The notes beneath the pieces are model-generated. The model ran no database searches. It was not told the origin of the DNA and saw only the letters and a list, made by a program, of their open reading frames with translations. DNA of 64,000 nt from PHBD01 sp964578535 (GTDB lineage Bacteria; Desulfobacterota; Syntrophia; Syntrophales; PHBD01): positions 1 to 64,000 of the forward strand of contig CAZODI010000008.1 of NCBI GenBank assembly GCA_964578535.1. Direction: 5' to 3'. Position numbers and translations under genes: made by a program. How positions within the stretch are numbered: the stretch's first letter is position 1; each line of letters starts with the position of its first letter. Below, piece after piece: positions 1-7,975 of the stretch.

Positions 1-45
1 AATCTTGCGCAGGATATCAGGGATGTTTCCGCCTCTTTGACTTGA
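1..45 (+). CDS. 3' end of an unidentified upstream gene (partial)
   Basis: An open frame from the first base encodes NLAQDIRDVSASLT and stops at a TGA 34 bases before the glycosyltransferase start. The short peptide has ordinary protein composition and lies on the same strand as the two glycosyltransferases, so it is probably the C-terminus of the preceding gene of the same operon. Too short to assign to any family. Confidence 0.35.
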   Translation, partial: NLAQDIRDVSASLT

Positions 46-79
46 TTCCATCCAAACCATAGCCATAAGAAGATCGTTC

Positions 80-1306
80 ATGAAAATTCTGTTTCTTAAT
101 AATTACTATTATATTCGTGGCGGTTCGGAGAGAGTGTTCTTCGGTGAGATGGACATGATGAAGAGACATGGCCATTCCGTTGCCGGATTTGCCCGTAAGC
201 ATTCCCTGGACTTGCCTTCGGAATATCATCACTATTTCCCGCCGGATATTACGACGGACAGGATCAGCCTGTCATGGGAGGCGGTCCGGACCGCCAAAGA
301 GATATTCTACTCCGTCCCTGCAAAAGACGGGTTGAAGACGTTAATTAGCGAATTTCAGCCTGATATTGCACACATTCACAATATGTATGGACGTTTGACT
401 TCTTCCGTGCTCGATCTTCTTTGGGATCGAAAAATACCCGCGGTAATGACACTGCACGACTATAAACTGGCCTGCCCAAGCTATAAACTTATGTTTAATA
501 GTCACGTTTGTGAGGATTGCAGGGGAGTGCTGTATTACAAAGCCGTCAAGAATCGCTGTCATAAGGAAAGTTATTGGGCATCGGCCGTTATAGCCATAGA
601 ATCCTACATAAACGAGTGGTCAAAAAAATATAGAAAGAAAATAAAATACTTTATATCTCCAAGCCACTTTTTAAAAAACAAATTAACGGATTTCGGCTGG
701 TCCGAAGATCGGATTAAATTCGTCCCGAATTTCTTAAATCTATCTGAATGTAAACCAAATTATACGCCGGGCAAATACTTTCTTTATCTTGGCAGGCTGT
801 CGGAAGAAAAAGGAATCAGAACCCTCATCAAAGCATTCTCGGAACTGCAATACGAGCATTTGGAGTTGCTTGTTGTCGGCGATGGCCCGATTCGAGACGA
901 GCTGGAAGTTCTGGCGGAGAACGATCAACGAATCCGCTTTGCAGGGTATTTGTCGGGAAATACCCTTTTGGAAGCAATCCGTCATTCTCTCGCGGTCGTA
1001 GTACCTTCGGAATGGTATGAAAATGCACCCATTTCCATTCTGGAGGCGTTGGCATGCGGCAAACCGGTGATCGGGGCGGCAATCGGTGGAATACCGGAAA
1101 TGATCGAGGATGCGGTGAACGGTTTGCTCTTCGAATCCGGAAATGGCAATGCGCTCAGGATTGCCCTGAAGCGCTTTGCTGAAATGGACGCAACGGAGAT
1201 CGAGAACATGGGCAGGGCGGCCCGAAGTCAAGCGGAGAGAGAAAACGGCATAGAGTCGCATTATCAGAGCCTTATGGAAATCTATCAGAAAGCATGGAAG
1301 GAATAA
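80..1306 (+). CDS. Glycosyltransferase family 4 (GT-B fold)
   Basis: A 408-aa retaining glycosyltransferase that would transfer a sugar from a nucleotide-sugar donor during cell-surface polysaccharide assembly in the cytoplasm. The N-terminal half has the acceptor-side Rossmann fold (RGGSERVFFGEMD near residue 13, HIHNMYG near 95) and the C-terminal half the GT4 donor site, with LYLGRLSEEKGI around residue 235 and the E-x7-E type motif PSEWYENAPISILEALACGK around 310-330. The central part contains four cysteines (ACPSYK...CEDC...C) like several GT4 proteins of lipopolysaccharide loci. The codon use and base composition are visibly AT-richer than most of the window, especially bases 600-780, suggesting transfer of the polysaccharide locus. 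It runs directly into the next glycosyltransferase. Donor and acceptor cannot be told from sequence. Confidence 0.9.
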   Translation: MKILFLNNYYYIRGGSERVFFGEMDMMKRHGHSVAGFARKHSLDLPSEYHHYFPPDITTDRISLSWEAVRTAKEIFYSVPAKDGLKTLISEFQPDIAHIHNMYGRLTSSVLDLLWDRKIPAVMTLHDYKLACPSYKLMFNSHVCEDCRGVLYYKAVKNRCHKESYWASAVIAIESYINEWSKKYRKKIKYFISPSHFLKNKLTDFGWSEDRIKFVPNFLNLSECKPNYTPGKYFLYLGRLSEEKGIRTLIKAFSELQYEHLELLVVGDGPIRDELEVLAENDQRIRFAGYLSGNTLLEAIRHSLAVVVPSEWYENAPISILEALACGKPVIGAAIGGIPEMIEDAVNGLLFESGNGNALRIALKRFAEMDATEIENMGRAARSQAERENGIESHYQSLMEIYQKAWKE

Positions 1307-1314
1307 GACATCCA

Positions 1315-2439
1315 ATGCACATCGTCTATGTTGCCGTCAAAGGCATACCCATCGGCGGAGGCATTGAAAGAGCCACGGAAGAGATCGGCACACGCCTCGT
1401 CCGGAAGGGGCACGAGGTGACCGTTTATTCCAGCCGGGATTACGGAACAAAAGATGGTACATATCACGGTATTCAAATCATTACGGTACCATCCGTTAAC
1501 ACGAAGTCTCTGCACAAGCTTTCAATCTGTTACCGGGCAACTCGGGATATCCTGAGGAAAGGCAATGCCGACATCGTCCACATCCATGCCGTCGGTCCAT
1601 CCATATTCTCCATATTCCCCCGGATGAAGGGCATTCCAACGGTCGTGCAGATCCACGGCCTGGAGTGGAAGAGGGATAAATGGGGGATGATCGGCAGGAC
1701 CTTCTTCAAGCTGTCCGACTATTCCGTCATCTATTTCCCTGACAAGGCTACGGCGGTCTCGAAGGTGCAAAAAAAGTATTATGAAGATCGATTCAACCGC
1801 GAAGTGGCTTATATCCCCAACGGCGTTTCCCCTGCGGTAAAGCGGCCGGCGAAGTGGATCCTTGGGCAGGGGCTTGAGCCCGACCGATATATCCTCTTTG
1901 CTGCCCGGCTGGTGAGGGAAAAGGGCGCTCATTTTCTGATCGAGGCCTATCGGAAGCTGGACACGGACATGAAGCTCGTCATCGCTGGGGATGCCGCCCA
2001 CATGGAAACGTATAAGTCTGAGCTCCGGAACCTGGCCGGAAACGATCCGCGCATTCTTTTTCCCGGCTTCGTCACCGGTGAACCGATGCAGGAGCTTTTC
2101 AGCAATGCCTACCTGTTCTGCCTTCCGTCCACGCTGGAGGGGCTGCCCATTGCCCTTCTCGATGCGATGAATTATGGAAATTGCTGTGTCTCCAGCGACA
2201 TCCCGGAAAACCTGGAAGCGATTGAGGATCACGGTTATGCCTTCCGTAACCGCAGCATCGAAGATCTGCACCGGGTTCTCGTTCATCTGCTGGCACACCC
2301 GGAGAAAGTGGAGGACAAGAAATCCGCGGCAATGGCCCACGTCCGGAAGCACTATTCCTGGGACCGCGTGACCGACCAGATGGAATCGCTCTATTTCGAC
2401 CTGGCGAGGAACCGGCGGCCGGCCGAGGCTCGCAGATGA
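1315..2439 (+). CDS. Glycosyltransferase family 4
   Basis: A second GT4 enzyme, 374 aa from the ATG at 1315 (MHIVYVAVKG). An in-frame ATG at 1294 would overlap the previous gene by 13 bases but has no ribosome site, whereas AAGGA at about 1298-1302 precedes 1315. The N-terminus has the glycine-rich IPIGGGIERATEEIG loop, the middle AARLVREKGAHFLIEAY, and the donor-site motif PSTLEGLPIALLDAMNYG with the two conserved glutamate positions. It follows the preceding glycosyltransferase closely and is likely co-transcribed in a polysaccharide operon entering from the left. Base composition is intermediate between the AT-rich first gene and the rest of the window. Sugar specificity is unknown. Confidence 0.9.
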   Translation: MHIVYVAVKGIPIGGGIERATEEIGTRLVRKGHEVTVYSSRDYGTKDGTYHGIQIITVPSVNTKSLHKLSICYRATRDILRKGNADIVHIHAVGPSIFSIFPRMKGIPTVVQIHGLEWKRDKWGMIGRTFFKLSDYSVIYFPDKATAVSKVQKKYYEDRFNREVAYIPNGVSPAVKRPAKWILGQGLEPDRYILFAARLVREKGAHFLIEAYRKLDTDMKLVIAGDAAHMETYKSELRNLAGNDPRILFPGFVTGEPMQELFSNAYLFCLPSTLEGLPIALLDAMNYGNCCVSSDIPENLEAIEDHGYAFRNRSIEDLHRVLVHLLAHPEKVEDKKSAAMAHVRKHYSWDRVTDQMESLYFDLARNRRPAEARR

Positions 2440-2501
2440 GTCCATCGATGCGATTCTTCAAAGTGCATATGGATTTCATGGGGAAAGAAGATTCCGGCTG
2501 A

Positions 2502-2537
2502 AACGATAACACCCGCTCTTGACGGGTGTGTATCGTT
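2502..2537. terminator. Hairpin between convergent genes
   Basis: AACGATAACACCCG pairs with CGGGTGTGTATCGTT through a 14-base-pair stem with one bulged G and a CTCTTGA loop. It sits between the end of the glycosyltransferase operon and the oppositely oriented DUF401 gene and overlaps that gene's TAA stop. There is no long U-tract on either side, so it is a probable but not classical bidirectional terminator. Confidence 0.6.
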
Positions 2538-3870
2538 ACAGCAGGAAATACCACGCCGCCGACAGGACCCCTGCCGTTGCCAGCATGACGGCCGCCGGCC
2601 CCAGGAGGTAGCGGTAGGCGCCGTAGATGGGCGTGTGGAAGTACTCCGCCGTGACCACGAAGCAGGCGTGCATCGGCGACAGCATCATGCCCATGTAGCC
2701 GAAGGTGTAGGCAAAGCTCGTGGTTGCCGCCGCCACAGCCAGGGAGGGATCGGGCCCCAGGAGGGCGAAGACGATGGGGAAGCTGGCCCCGACGAACCCG
2801 AAGGCCACCCCCGTGACCGCCCCGGAAATGAAGGGGATCACCATGACGATTGTGATGAGGGGAATGCCCGTCCGGACCAGTTCGTCCCTCATCCCCGTGA
2901 CGAGGGTTCCCCCCGCGGCGTCCAGCGGGCACAGGAGCGCCGCCGAGAAGGCCTGGATACCCAGGACGAGGACGAACATGAGCCATATCTCTTTTTTTCC
3001 GAAGATGGAGAGGGCCGGCCGGAAGACGTCGGCCCTGCCGGCGAACGACGCGATGAGGGCCAGGATCAGTCCCGCAAGCATGGCCACGAGGTTGGCCAGC
3101 GTCCCCTTCACTCCGAGGGGCGGCAGGAGCGCCGAGCCGAGGATCGAGACCAGCACCAGGATTCCAATGGGAAGGATCGCCGCGAAGACGGCCCGGGGGT
3201 CCCAGACGCTGTTTTCCCGACTGTTCCCCTCCCCTTCCCTCTTCCCCTTCCCCTTCCCGATCCCGCGCAGGATGAAGAGGTAGCCTCCCAGGATCGCCGC
3301 GGCGGTGAAGGGCACCTGGATGAGGAAATACGTCAAAACCGGCAGGCCCGCGTACTGCATGGCCAGGATGACGCCGGGATACAGGGGCCACCAGTACTCC
3401 CAGATGTGGCGGAACCAGTAGTTGATCGCCACCTTACGGGGCGGCACCAGCTCCTTCTCCTCGTCCATGGCAGCCACGAAGGGTGCCGAGAAAAGGGCCC
3501 CTGCCGGCATGGGCAGCAGCCCCACCAGCGCCGGCAGGCCAGCGATGATGATGTGCTTCTTCCGGAGCCAGTCCTTGAGACCGGCGATGGTTCTGTCCAT
3601 CCGCCCCGTCCGCTTGAGGGAGTCGCTGAAGAACAAAAGGAGCAGGATGATCGGGGGCAGAAGGGCGTTCTGGGGCTGGATGAACGTCTCGGCCTGGTAG
3701 AGGAAGCCCTTCCAGCCCGTTCCCGTCCAGGCCGTGAGCAGAAGCGCGAACGTGAGGATCGCGACGCCCAAGGGTGCCCCGAAGCGGTTCAGGAGCAGGA
3801 TCCCCAGGAAGGAGAACAGGATCTTGGCATAGGCGGGCAGCGCGAAAAGTCCGTCCATGACGCCCGTCAC
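2536..3870 (-). CDS. DUF401 family integral membrane protein (putative permease)
   Basis: A 444-aa protein with about 11-12 hydrophobic segments throughout (for example AKILFSFLGILLLNRFG near 15 and LPPIILLLLFFSDSL near 72), matching the DUF401 family, which belongs to the ion-transporter superfamily of gluconate/citrate-type permeases. Conserved-looking family stretches include LLPMPAGALFSAPFV around residue 119 and NYWFRHIWEYWWPLYPG around 150. The substrate is unknown. It overlaps the upstream thioesterase gene by 4 bases (stop/start coupling), so the two are probably translated together. The start used is the ATG in that overlap. Nothing looks truncated. Confidence 0.85.
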   Translation of the reverse strand: MTGVMDGLFALPAYAKILFSFLGILLLNRFGAPLGVAILTFALLLTAWTGTGWKGFLYQAETFIQPQNALLPPIILLLLFFSDSLKRTGRMDRTIAGLKDWLRKKHIIIAGLPALVGLLPMPAGALFSAPFVAAMDEEKELVPPRKVAINYWFRHIWEYWWPLYPGVILAMQYAGLPVLTYFLIQVPFTAAAILGGYLFILRGIGKGKGKREGEGNSRENSVWDPRAVFAAILPIGILVLVSILGSALLPPLGVKGTLANLVAMLAGLILALIASFAGRADVFRPALSIFGKKEIWLMFVLVLGIQAFSAALLCPLDAAGGTLVTGMRDELVRTGIPLITIVMVIPFISGAVTGVAFGFVGASFPIVFALLGPDPSLAVAAATTSFAYTFGYMGMMLSPMHACFVVTAEYFHTPIYGAYRYLLGPAAVMLATAGVLSAAWYFLL

Positions 3871-4298
3871 GCCCCTTCTTTCAGGAAGGGGAGCGGGGTT
3901 CCTTTCCGGTAGACCAGGGCCTGGCAGGATGCCAGGAGGCGTCCCCCGCCGTCGGTGACCTTGATGTCATAGACGGCGGTCCGGCTGGTCCGGTTGATCT
4001 CGCTGGCCTCCGCGGTGATCGCGGCGCCCGGCTCGGGCGTGGACAGGTAGCTGAGGCTCATGTTGAGGGCCACGGCCATTGTCCCGTGGGAATTGGACGC
4101 CGTCTCGAAGGCCTCGTCGATGAGCGCGAAGATCGCGCCGCCGTGGGCCATGCCGAAGATGTTCTCCATGTCCGGGGTGAACGTCATTCCGACTTTCGAG
4201 TAGCCCTCCCCCAGATCCAGGAGCTTCATGCCGAATTTCCGGGCGAAGGGTTCCTTCTCCACCCGCCGGAAGATCGCCGCTCTCACTTTATCATCCAT
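3867..4298 (-). CDS. PaaI-like hotdog-fold acyl-CoA thioesterase
   Basis: A 143-aa single-domain hotdog protein predicted to hydrolyse an acyl- or aryl-CoA thioester. The family signature HGGAIFALIDEAFETASNSH (residues about 55-75) carries the Gly-Gly and the acidic residue that activates water in PaaI-type thioesterases. The ATG at 4298 (MDDKVRAAIF) fits the usual length; a longer frame upstream has implausible, Arg/Ser-rich composition. Its stop overlaps the DUF401 start. Divergent from the sigma-factor gene to the right, with 187 bases between. Natural substrate unknown. Confidence 0.85.
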   Translation of the reverse strand: MDDKVRAAIFRRVEKEPFARKFGMKLLDLGEGYSKVGMTFTPDMENIFGMAHGGAIFALIDEAFETASNSHGTMAVALNMSLSYLSTPEPGAAITAEASEINRTSRTAVYDIKVTDGGGRLLASCQALVYRKGTPLPFLKEGA

Positions 4299-4469
4299 GT
4301 TTCGCACCTCGCGCGGGATGGCGCGGATCGTATCATCAAAGCAAAAAAATTGGTCAGGTTTTTTGAGGGAACTTTTGGCGGCGGGCGGCTGTCTTACCGT
4401 TAGAAGTTCGAAATGACTTGACAAGAGCCGGCGCATCCGCTGCCATGGGACCGCAATTTCAAAGGAGCG

Positions 4470-4493
4470 ATGTTTCCCGGTTCCAATGGCTGA
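4470..4493 (+). other. Possible 7-codon leader ORF overlapping the sigma-factor start
   Basis: The clear AAAGGAG ribosome site at 4461-4467 lies 18 bases from the sigma-factor ATG (4486), too far for normal initiation, but just upstream of an ATG opening MFPGSNG followed by TGA at 4491-4493. The leader would end inside the sigma-factor start region, so terminating ribosomes could reinitiate at 4486. The ribosome-site to leader-ATG gap is only 2 bases, so this is weak. Confidence 0.25.
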
Positions 4494-5112
4494 TCCCGCG
4501 GATGTCCCAGCAAACCGACCGGTCGACGATCCGGACGCCGAGGCCGTCGCCCGCTGCCTGGCCGGCCGCACGGACGCCTTCGAGGCGCTCGTGGAGCGGC
4601 ACCAGAAGCGGATGCTGAACCTGGCGTACCGGATGCTCGGCGACTACGACGAGGCCTGTGACGTCGTCCAGGAGGCTTTTCTGTCGGCGTGGCGGGGGCT
4701 GCCGAAGTTCCGGCGGGAGGCGCGATTTTCCACATGGCTGCACGAGATCGTCCTGAACGTGACGAGGAATCGCCTGAAGCAGGCGCAGGCCCGGTCCCGG
4801 CACGAGGCGCCCGCGGCGGACAACCCCCGCGGAGAGGACGGGGAATGCCTCCCCTGCCGGGCCGTCTCCCCGCTGGAGTTGCCGAGCGAGCGGATGGAGC
4901 GGAAGGAGCGGGAGAACAAGGTCCAGGAATGCATTGGCACACTGGAGGGGGAATACCGGGAAGTCCTGGTCCTGCGGGACATCCAGGGCTTCTCCTACGA
5001 GGAGATCGGCGACATGCTCAAGGTTCCCGGCGGGACGGTCCGCTCCCGGCTCTTCCGGGCGCGGAGCGCCATGAAAGACTGTCTCTCCCGGCTATTGGGT
5101 GAAGAGCGATGA
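4486..5112 (+). CDS. ECF-type RNA polymerase sigma factor (sigma-70 family, group 4)
   Basis: A 208-aa extracytoplasmic-function sigma factor directing RNA polymerase to stress or envelope promoters. Region 2 is FEALVERHQKRMLNLAYRML...DVVQEAFLSAWRGL (about residues 32-75), and region 4 is the helix-turn-helix VLVLRDIQGFSYEEIGDML...GTVRSRLFRAR (about 160-195). The linker between regions 2 and 4 is long and contains two cysteines (GECLPCRA). It overlaps the next gene, an anti-sigma factor, by 4 bases, the usual arrangement for a sigma factor held inactive by its partner. No copy of its target promoter could be recognised with confidence. Confidence 0.95.
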   Translation: MADPADVPANRPVDDPDAEAVARCLAGRTDAFEALVERHQKRMLNLAYRMLGDYDEACDVVQEAFLSAWRGLPKFRREARFSTWLHEIVLNVTRNRLKQAQARSRHEAPAADNPRGEDGECLPCRAVSPLELPSERMERKERENKVQECIGTLEGEYREVLVLRDIQGFSYEEIGDMLKVPGGTVRSRLFRARSAMKDCLSRLLGEER

Positions 5113-6251
5113 CGTGCAGGGAAATCGAGGAACGCCTGTCGGCACTACTGGACGACACCCTCCCCGCGGAGGAGCGGCGGAAGGTTGAGGAGCACCTTGC
5201 CTCGTGCCCGTCGTGCGCTCGCGCCCTGGCGGACCTGCGCAAGACCGTCGGCCTCGTCCGGGATCTCGAAGAGGTCGAGCCGCCGCCGTGGCTCCGGCAG
5301 AAGATCATGACCCGGGTCCGTGAAGAGGCGGCGCCGAAGAAGAAGGGGATCCTCCGGGCCCTGTTCTTCCCGCTGCACATCAAGGTGCCCGTCCAGGCCT
5401 TTGCCGTGGTCCTCATCGCCGTCCTGGCCTTCCAGGTCTACCGGACGAGCGAGCCGGAGCGCCAGGCCCTGGACCTGCCGCTTCCCCCCGCCCGGGTCGA
5501 GCAGAAGGCCGCCGCCCCCGGCACGGCCCCGGGAGTCACGGAATCCGCCCCCGCTCCGGATTTGAGGAAGGAGGAATCGAAGGCCGAGCGTGCAATGCGC
5601 AGCGCGGCCCCGTCCACAGTGGAGCCGGCAACGGTCCGGCCTCAGGTGGAGCCGTCCCGGTCTCGCCCGCCGGCGATGGAGGAAAAAGGGTTCGGCTTCG
5701 CACCCCCGCCGGACCGGGCGAAATCGGCCATCCCGTCGGGAACGGAACGCAGGCAGGAACGGGAAACCAACGGCTACCCCGCCGCTGCCGGCAGGAGCGC
5801 CGCCCGGGCCCCGGCGGCGGAATCCTCCCATGACACCGGATTCGCACCCTCGCGGGAAGCCGGGAAGGCCCGGACGGGCGCCGCCTACGAATCGAAACGG
5901 AAGGATCAATCGGAATCCGCCGTCATGGCGGCGAAGGAAGACCGGTCCGATGCGGCAACAATGCGGAAACAAGCCCCGGCGCCGAAATCCTCCTGGGATC
6001 TCTCGCTCCGCGTCCAGGACGTCTCCTCCGCTGCTTCCGCCGTCGAGCAGGAGCTGCGCGCCCTGAGCGCCGGGAATATCCGACGCCGGGCCCATCAGGA
6101 GGGAGTCACGATCACGGCGGATTTCCCCGCGGCCGCCCTTCCCGGCCTGGCCGAGCGACTCCGGGCTCTGGGAGAGCTGCAGACGGCCGGATCGTCCGGC
6201 GACACCCGCACCGGCACGGTGACCGTCCGCATCCGGATCGTCGCCGATTAA
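5109..6251 (+). CDS. Zinc-finger anti-sigma factor, membrane-anchored
   Basis: 380 aa. Residues 1-45 form the anti-sigma zinc-binding domain with the HxxxCxxC motif (EEHLASCPSCARAL) that clamps the cognate ECF sigma factor encoded just upstream. One transmembrane helix follows (HIKVPVQAFAVVLIAVLAF, about residues 88-108), then a long Pro/Ala/Arg-rich low-complexity stretch (110-290) and a compact C-terminal domain (WDLSLRVQDVSSAASAVEQE onward, 295-380) likely periplasmic. Release of the sigma factor would require proteolysis or a conformational change signalled from the periplasmic part. The C-terminal domain resembles small alpha-beta folds seen in DUF4349-type proteins, but this is uncertain. 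Confidence 0.85.
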   Translation: MTCREIEERLSALLDDTLPAEERRKVEEHLASCPSCARALADLRKTVGLVRDLEEVEPPPWLRQKIMTRVREEAAPKKKGILRALFFPLHIKVPVQAFAVVLIAVLAFQVYRTSEPERQALDLPLPPARVEQKAAAPGTAPGVTESAPAPDLRKEESKAERAMRSAAPSTVEPATVRPQVEPSRSRPPAMEEKGFGFAPPPDRAKSAIPSGTERRQERETNGYPAAAGRSAARAPAAESSHDTGFAPSREAGKARTGAAYESKRKDQSESAVMAAKEDRSDAATMRKQAPAPKSSWDLSLRVQDVSSAASAVEQELRALSAGNIRRRAHQEGVTITADFPAAALPGLAERLRALGELQTAGSSGDTRTGTVTVRIRIVAD

Positions 6252-6272
6252 GAGGATCGTCTGACAAACGGA

Positions 6273-7796
6273 TCAGAAGAGGAACAGGTTCTTCGTGGCG
6301 AAGTTGGGCTCGCTCGTCAGGTTGACGCCGATCCGCCGCAGGCCCGCCTCGTCGCCCGGAGTGGGCATGTGGGTCATGTGGACCTCGCAGTTCCGGAGAT
6401 CCCGGAGCTTCTCCACGGCGAGCTGGGCCGCCGGGTTGGTGGCGGCGCTGATTCCCAGGGCCACCAGCGTCTCCTGCAGGTCCATGCTGACGGACTTCTC
6501 TCCCAGGGCATCCGTCCGGAGGCTGTGCACCGCGTCGGTGATGTAGGGCGGCAGCAGCTTGATCTTGGCGGGAATCGCCGCCAGATGCTTGACGGCATGA
6601 ATGACCAGGCTGGAGGCGGCATGCATCAGGGGGGAATTGTTTCCCTTCACGATCGTCCCGTCCACCAGCTCGATCGCCGCGCCGCAGTAGATCCCCTCGT
6701 TGCCCTTCTCCTCTTCCTGCGCCTCCCGGGCGGCCTCCCAGGACGGCGCCACCACCCGCCGGTCCTCCGGCTGCAGGCGGAAATCCTTCATGAACAGCTC
6801 CACCCGCTGCACCGTCTCCCGGTCGGCGAACCCCATGGCGTACTCACAGCGGTACCGGAAATAGCGCCGCAGGATCTCCTGCTTCGCCGCCTCCCGGGTC
6901 ACGGCGTCGTCCGTGATGGCGAAGCCGGCCCGGTTCACGCCCATGTCGGTGGGGGACTGGTAGAAGGACTCCGTCCCGGTGATCTTCTCCAGGATCCGCT
7001 TCAGGACGGGAAAGACCGCCACGTCGCGGTTGTAGTTGACGGAGCTCTTCCCGTAGGTCTCCAGGTGGAAGGGGTCGATGAGGTTGAAGTCCCGGATGTC
7101 CGCCGTGGCCGCCTCGTAGGCCACGTTGACCGGGTGCTTCAGGGGAATGCTCCAGATGGGGAACGTCTCGAACTTGGCGTATCCCGCCTTCACGCCGCGA
7201 CGGTACTCGTGGTAGAGCTGGGACAGGCAGGTGGCGAGCTTGCCGCTCCCCGGCCCCGGTCCCGTGACGATGACCAGAGGCTTCTCCGTGGGGATGTACT
7301 CGTTGGCCCCGTATCCCTCGTCGCTGACGATGGACTCGACGTCCGTCGGGTAGCCCTTCGTGAACCGGTGGGTGAAGACCCGGACGCCGCGCCGCTCCAG
7401 CTTGTTCTTGAAGAGTGCCGCCGCCGGCTGGCCCTCGTAGCGGGTGATGACCACGCCGAGGACCTCGATGCCCCAGCCCCTCAGGTCGTCGATCAGCTTC
7501 ATCGCGTCGGAGTCGTAGGTGATGCCGAAGTCGGCCCGGATCTTCTTCCGCTCGATGTCGCCGGCGTAGATGCACAGGAGGATGTCGGCGCTGCCCTTCA
7601 ACTCCTGGATCAGGCGCATCTTGACGTTGGCGTCGTAGCCGGGCAGGACGCGGGCGGCGTGGTAGTCATAGAGAAGCTTCCCGCCGAATTCCAGGTAGAG
7701 CTTGTTGTCGAACCGCTTGACCCGCTCGAGGATCTCCTCCGTCTGCTCCCGGATGTACTGCTCGTTGTCGAAACCGTTCCTCTCCCGCCCCGTCAT
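6273..7796 (-). CDS. DUF1846 family protein
   Basis: 507 aa, the full usual length of DUF1846, a P-loop-like protein of unknown cellular role found in many anaerobes. The N-terminus FDNKLYLEFGGKLLYDYHAA and the nucleotide-binding-like TGPGPGSGKLATCLSQLYHE (near residue 185) are family hallmarks, as is SPTDMGVNRAGFAITDD near 290. The ATG at 7796 has a good AGGAAGG ribosome site; the open frame continues far upstream but that part is only the shadow of the neighbouring iron-sulfur gene. About 180 bases separate it from that gene, on the same strand. Function not known; do not equate with a named enzyme. Confidence 0.9.
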   Translation of the reverse strand: MTGRERNGFDNEQYIREQTEEILERVKRFDNKLYLEFGGKLLYDYHAARVLPGYDANVKMRLIQELKGSADILLCIYAGDIERKKIRADFGITYDSDAMKLIDDLRGWGIEVLGVVITRYEGQPAAALFKNKLERRGVRVFTHRFTKGYPTDVESIVSDEGYGANEYIPTEKPLVIVTGPGPGSGKLATCLSQLYHEYRRGVKAGYAKFETFPIWSIPLKHPVNVAYEAATADIRDFNLIDPFHLETYGKSSVNYNRDVAVFPVLKRILEKITGTESFYQSPTDMGVNRAGFAITDDAVTREAAKQEILRRYFRYRCEYAMGFADRETVQRVELFMKDFRLQPEDRRVVAPSWEAAREAQEEEKGNEGIYCGAAIELVDGTIVKGNNSPLMHAASSLVIHAVKHLAAIPAKIKLLPPYITDAVHSLRTDALGEKSVSMDLQETLVALGISAATNPAAQLAVEKLRDLRNCEVHMTHMPTPGDEAGLRRIGVNLTSEPNFATKNLFLF

Positions 7797-7975
7797 CCCT
7801 TCCTCCCCTCGGAATATTGGTTGCCTTTGTTCCTGCAGTGCACAGGCAGGCCCGGCACCATGATTGCCCGTGGAACAAATTCGGGCCGCAAATGGCACAA
7901 ATCTGTTCCGTCGGGCCGACACGAGATACCCTATTTTCGCGGGAAATGGAAGGGTACAGAGGCGGGAAGAAGGTT

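Noticed and set aside
2635..3912. Long plus-strand reading frame of 425 codons
   Set aside because: It lies exactly opposite the DUF401 gene and its translation is Gly/Glu/Arg/Asp-rich without hydrophobic or domain structure, typical of the reverse frame of a GC-rich gene.
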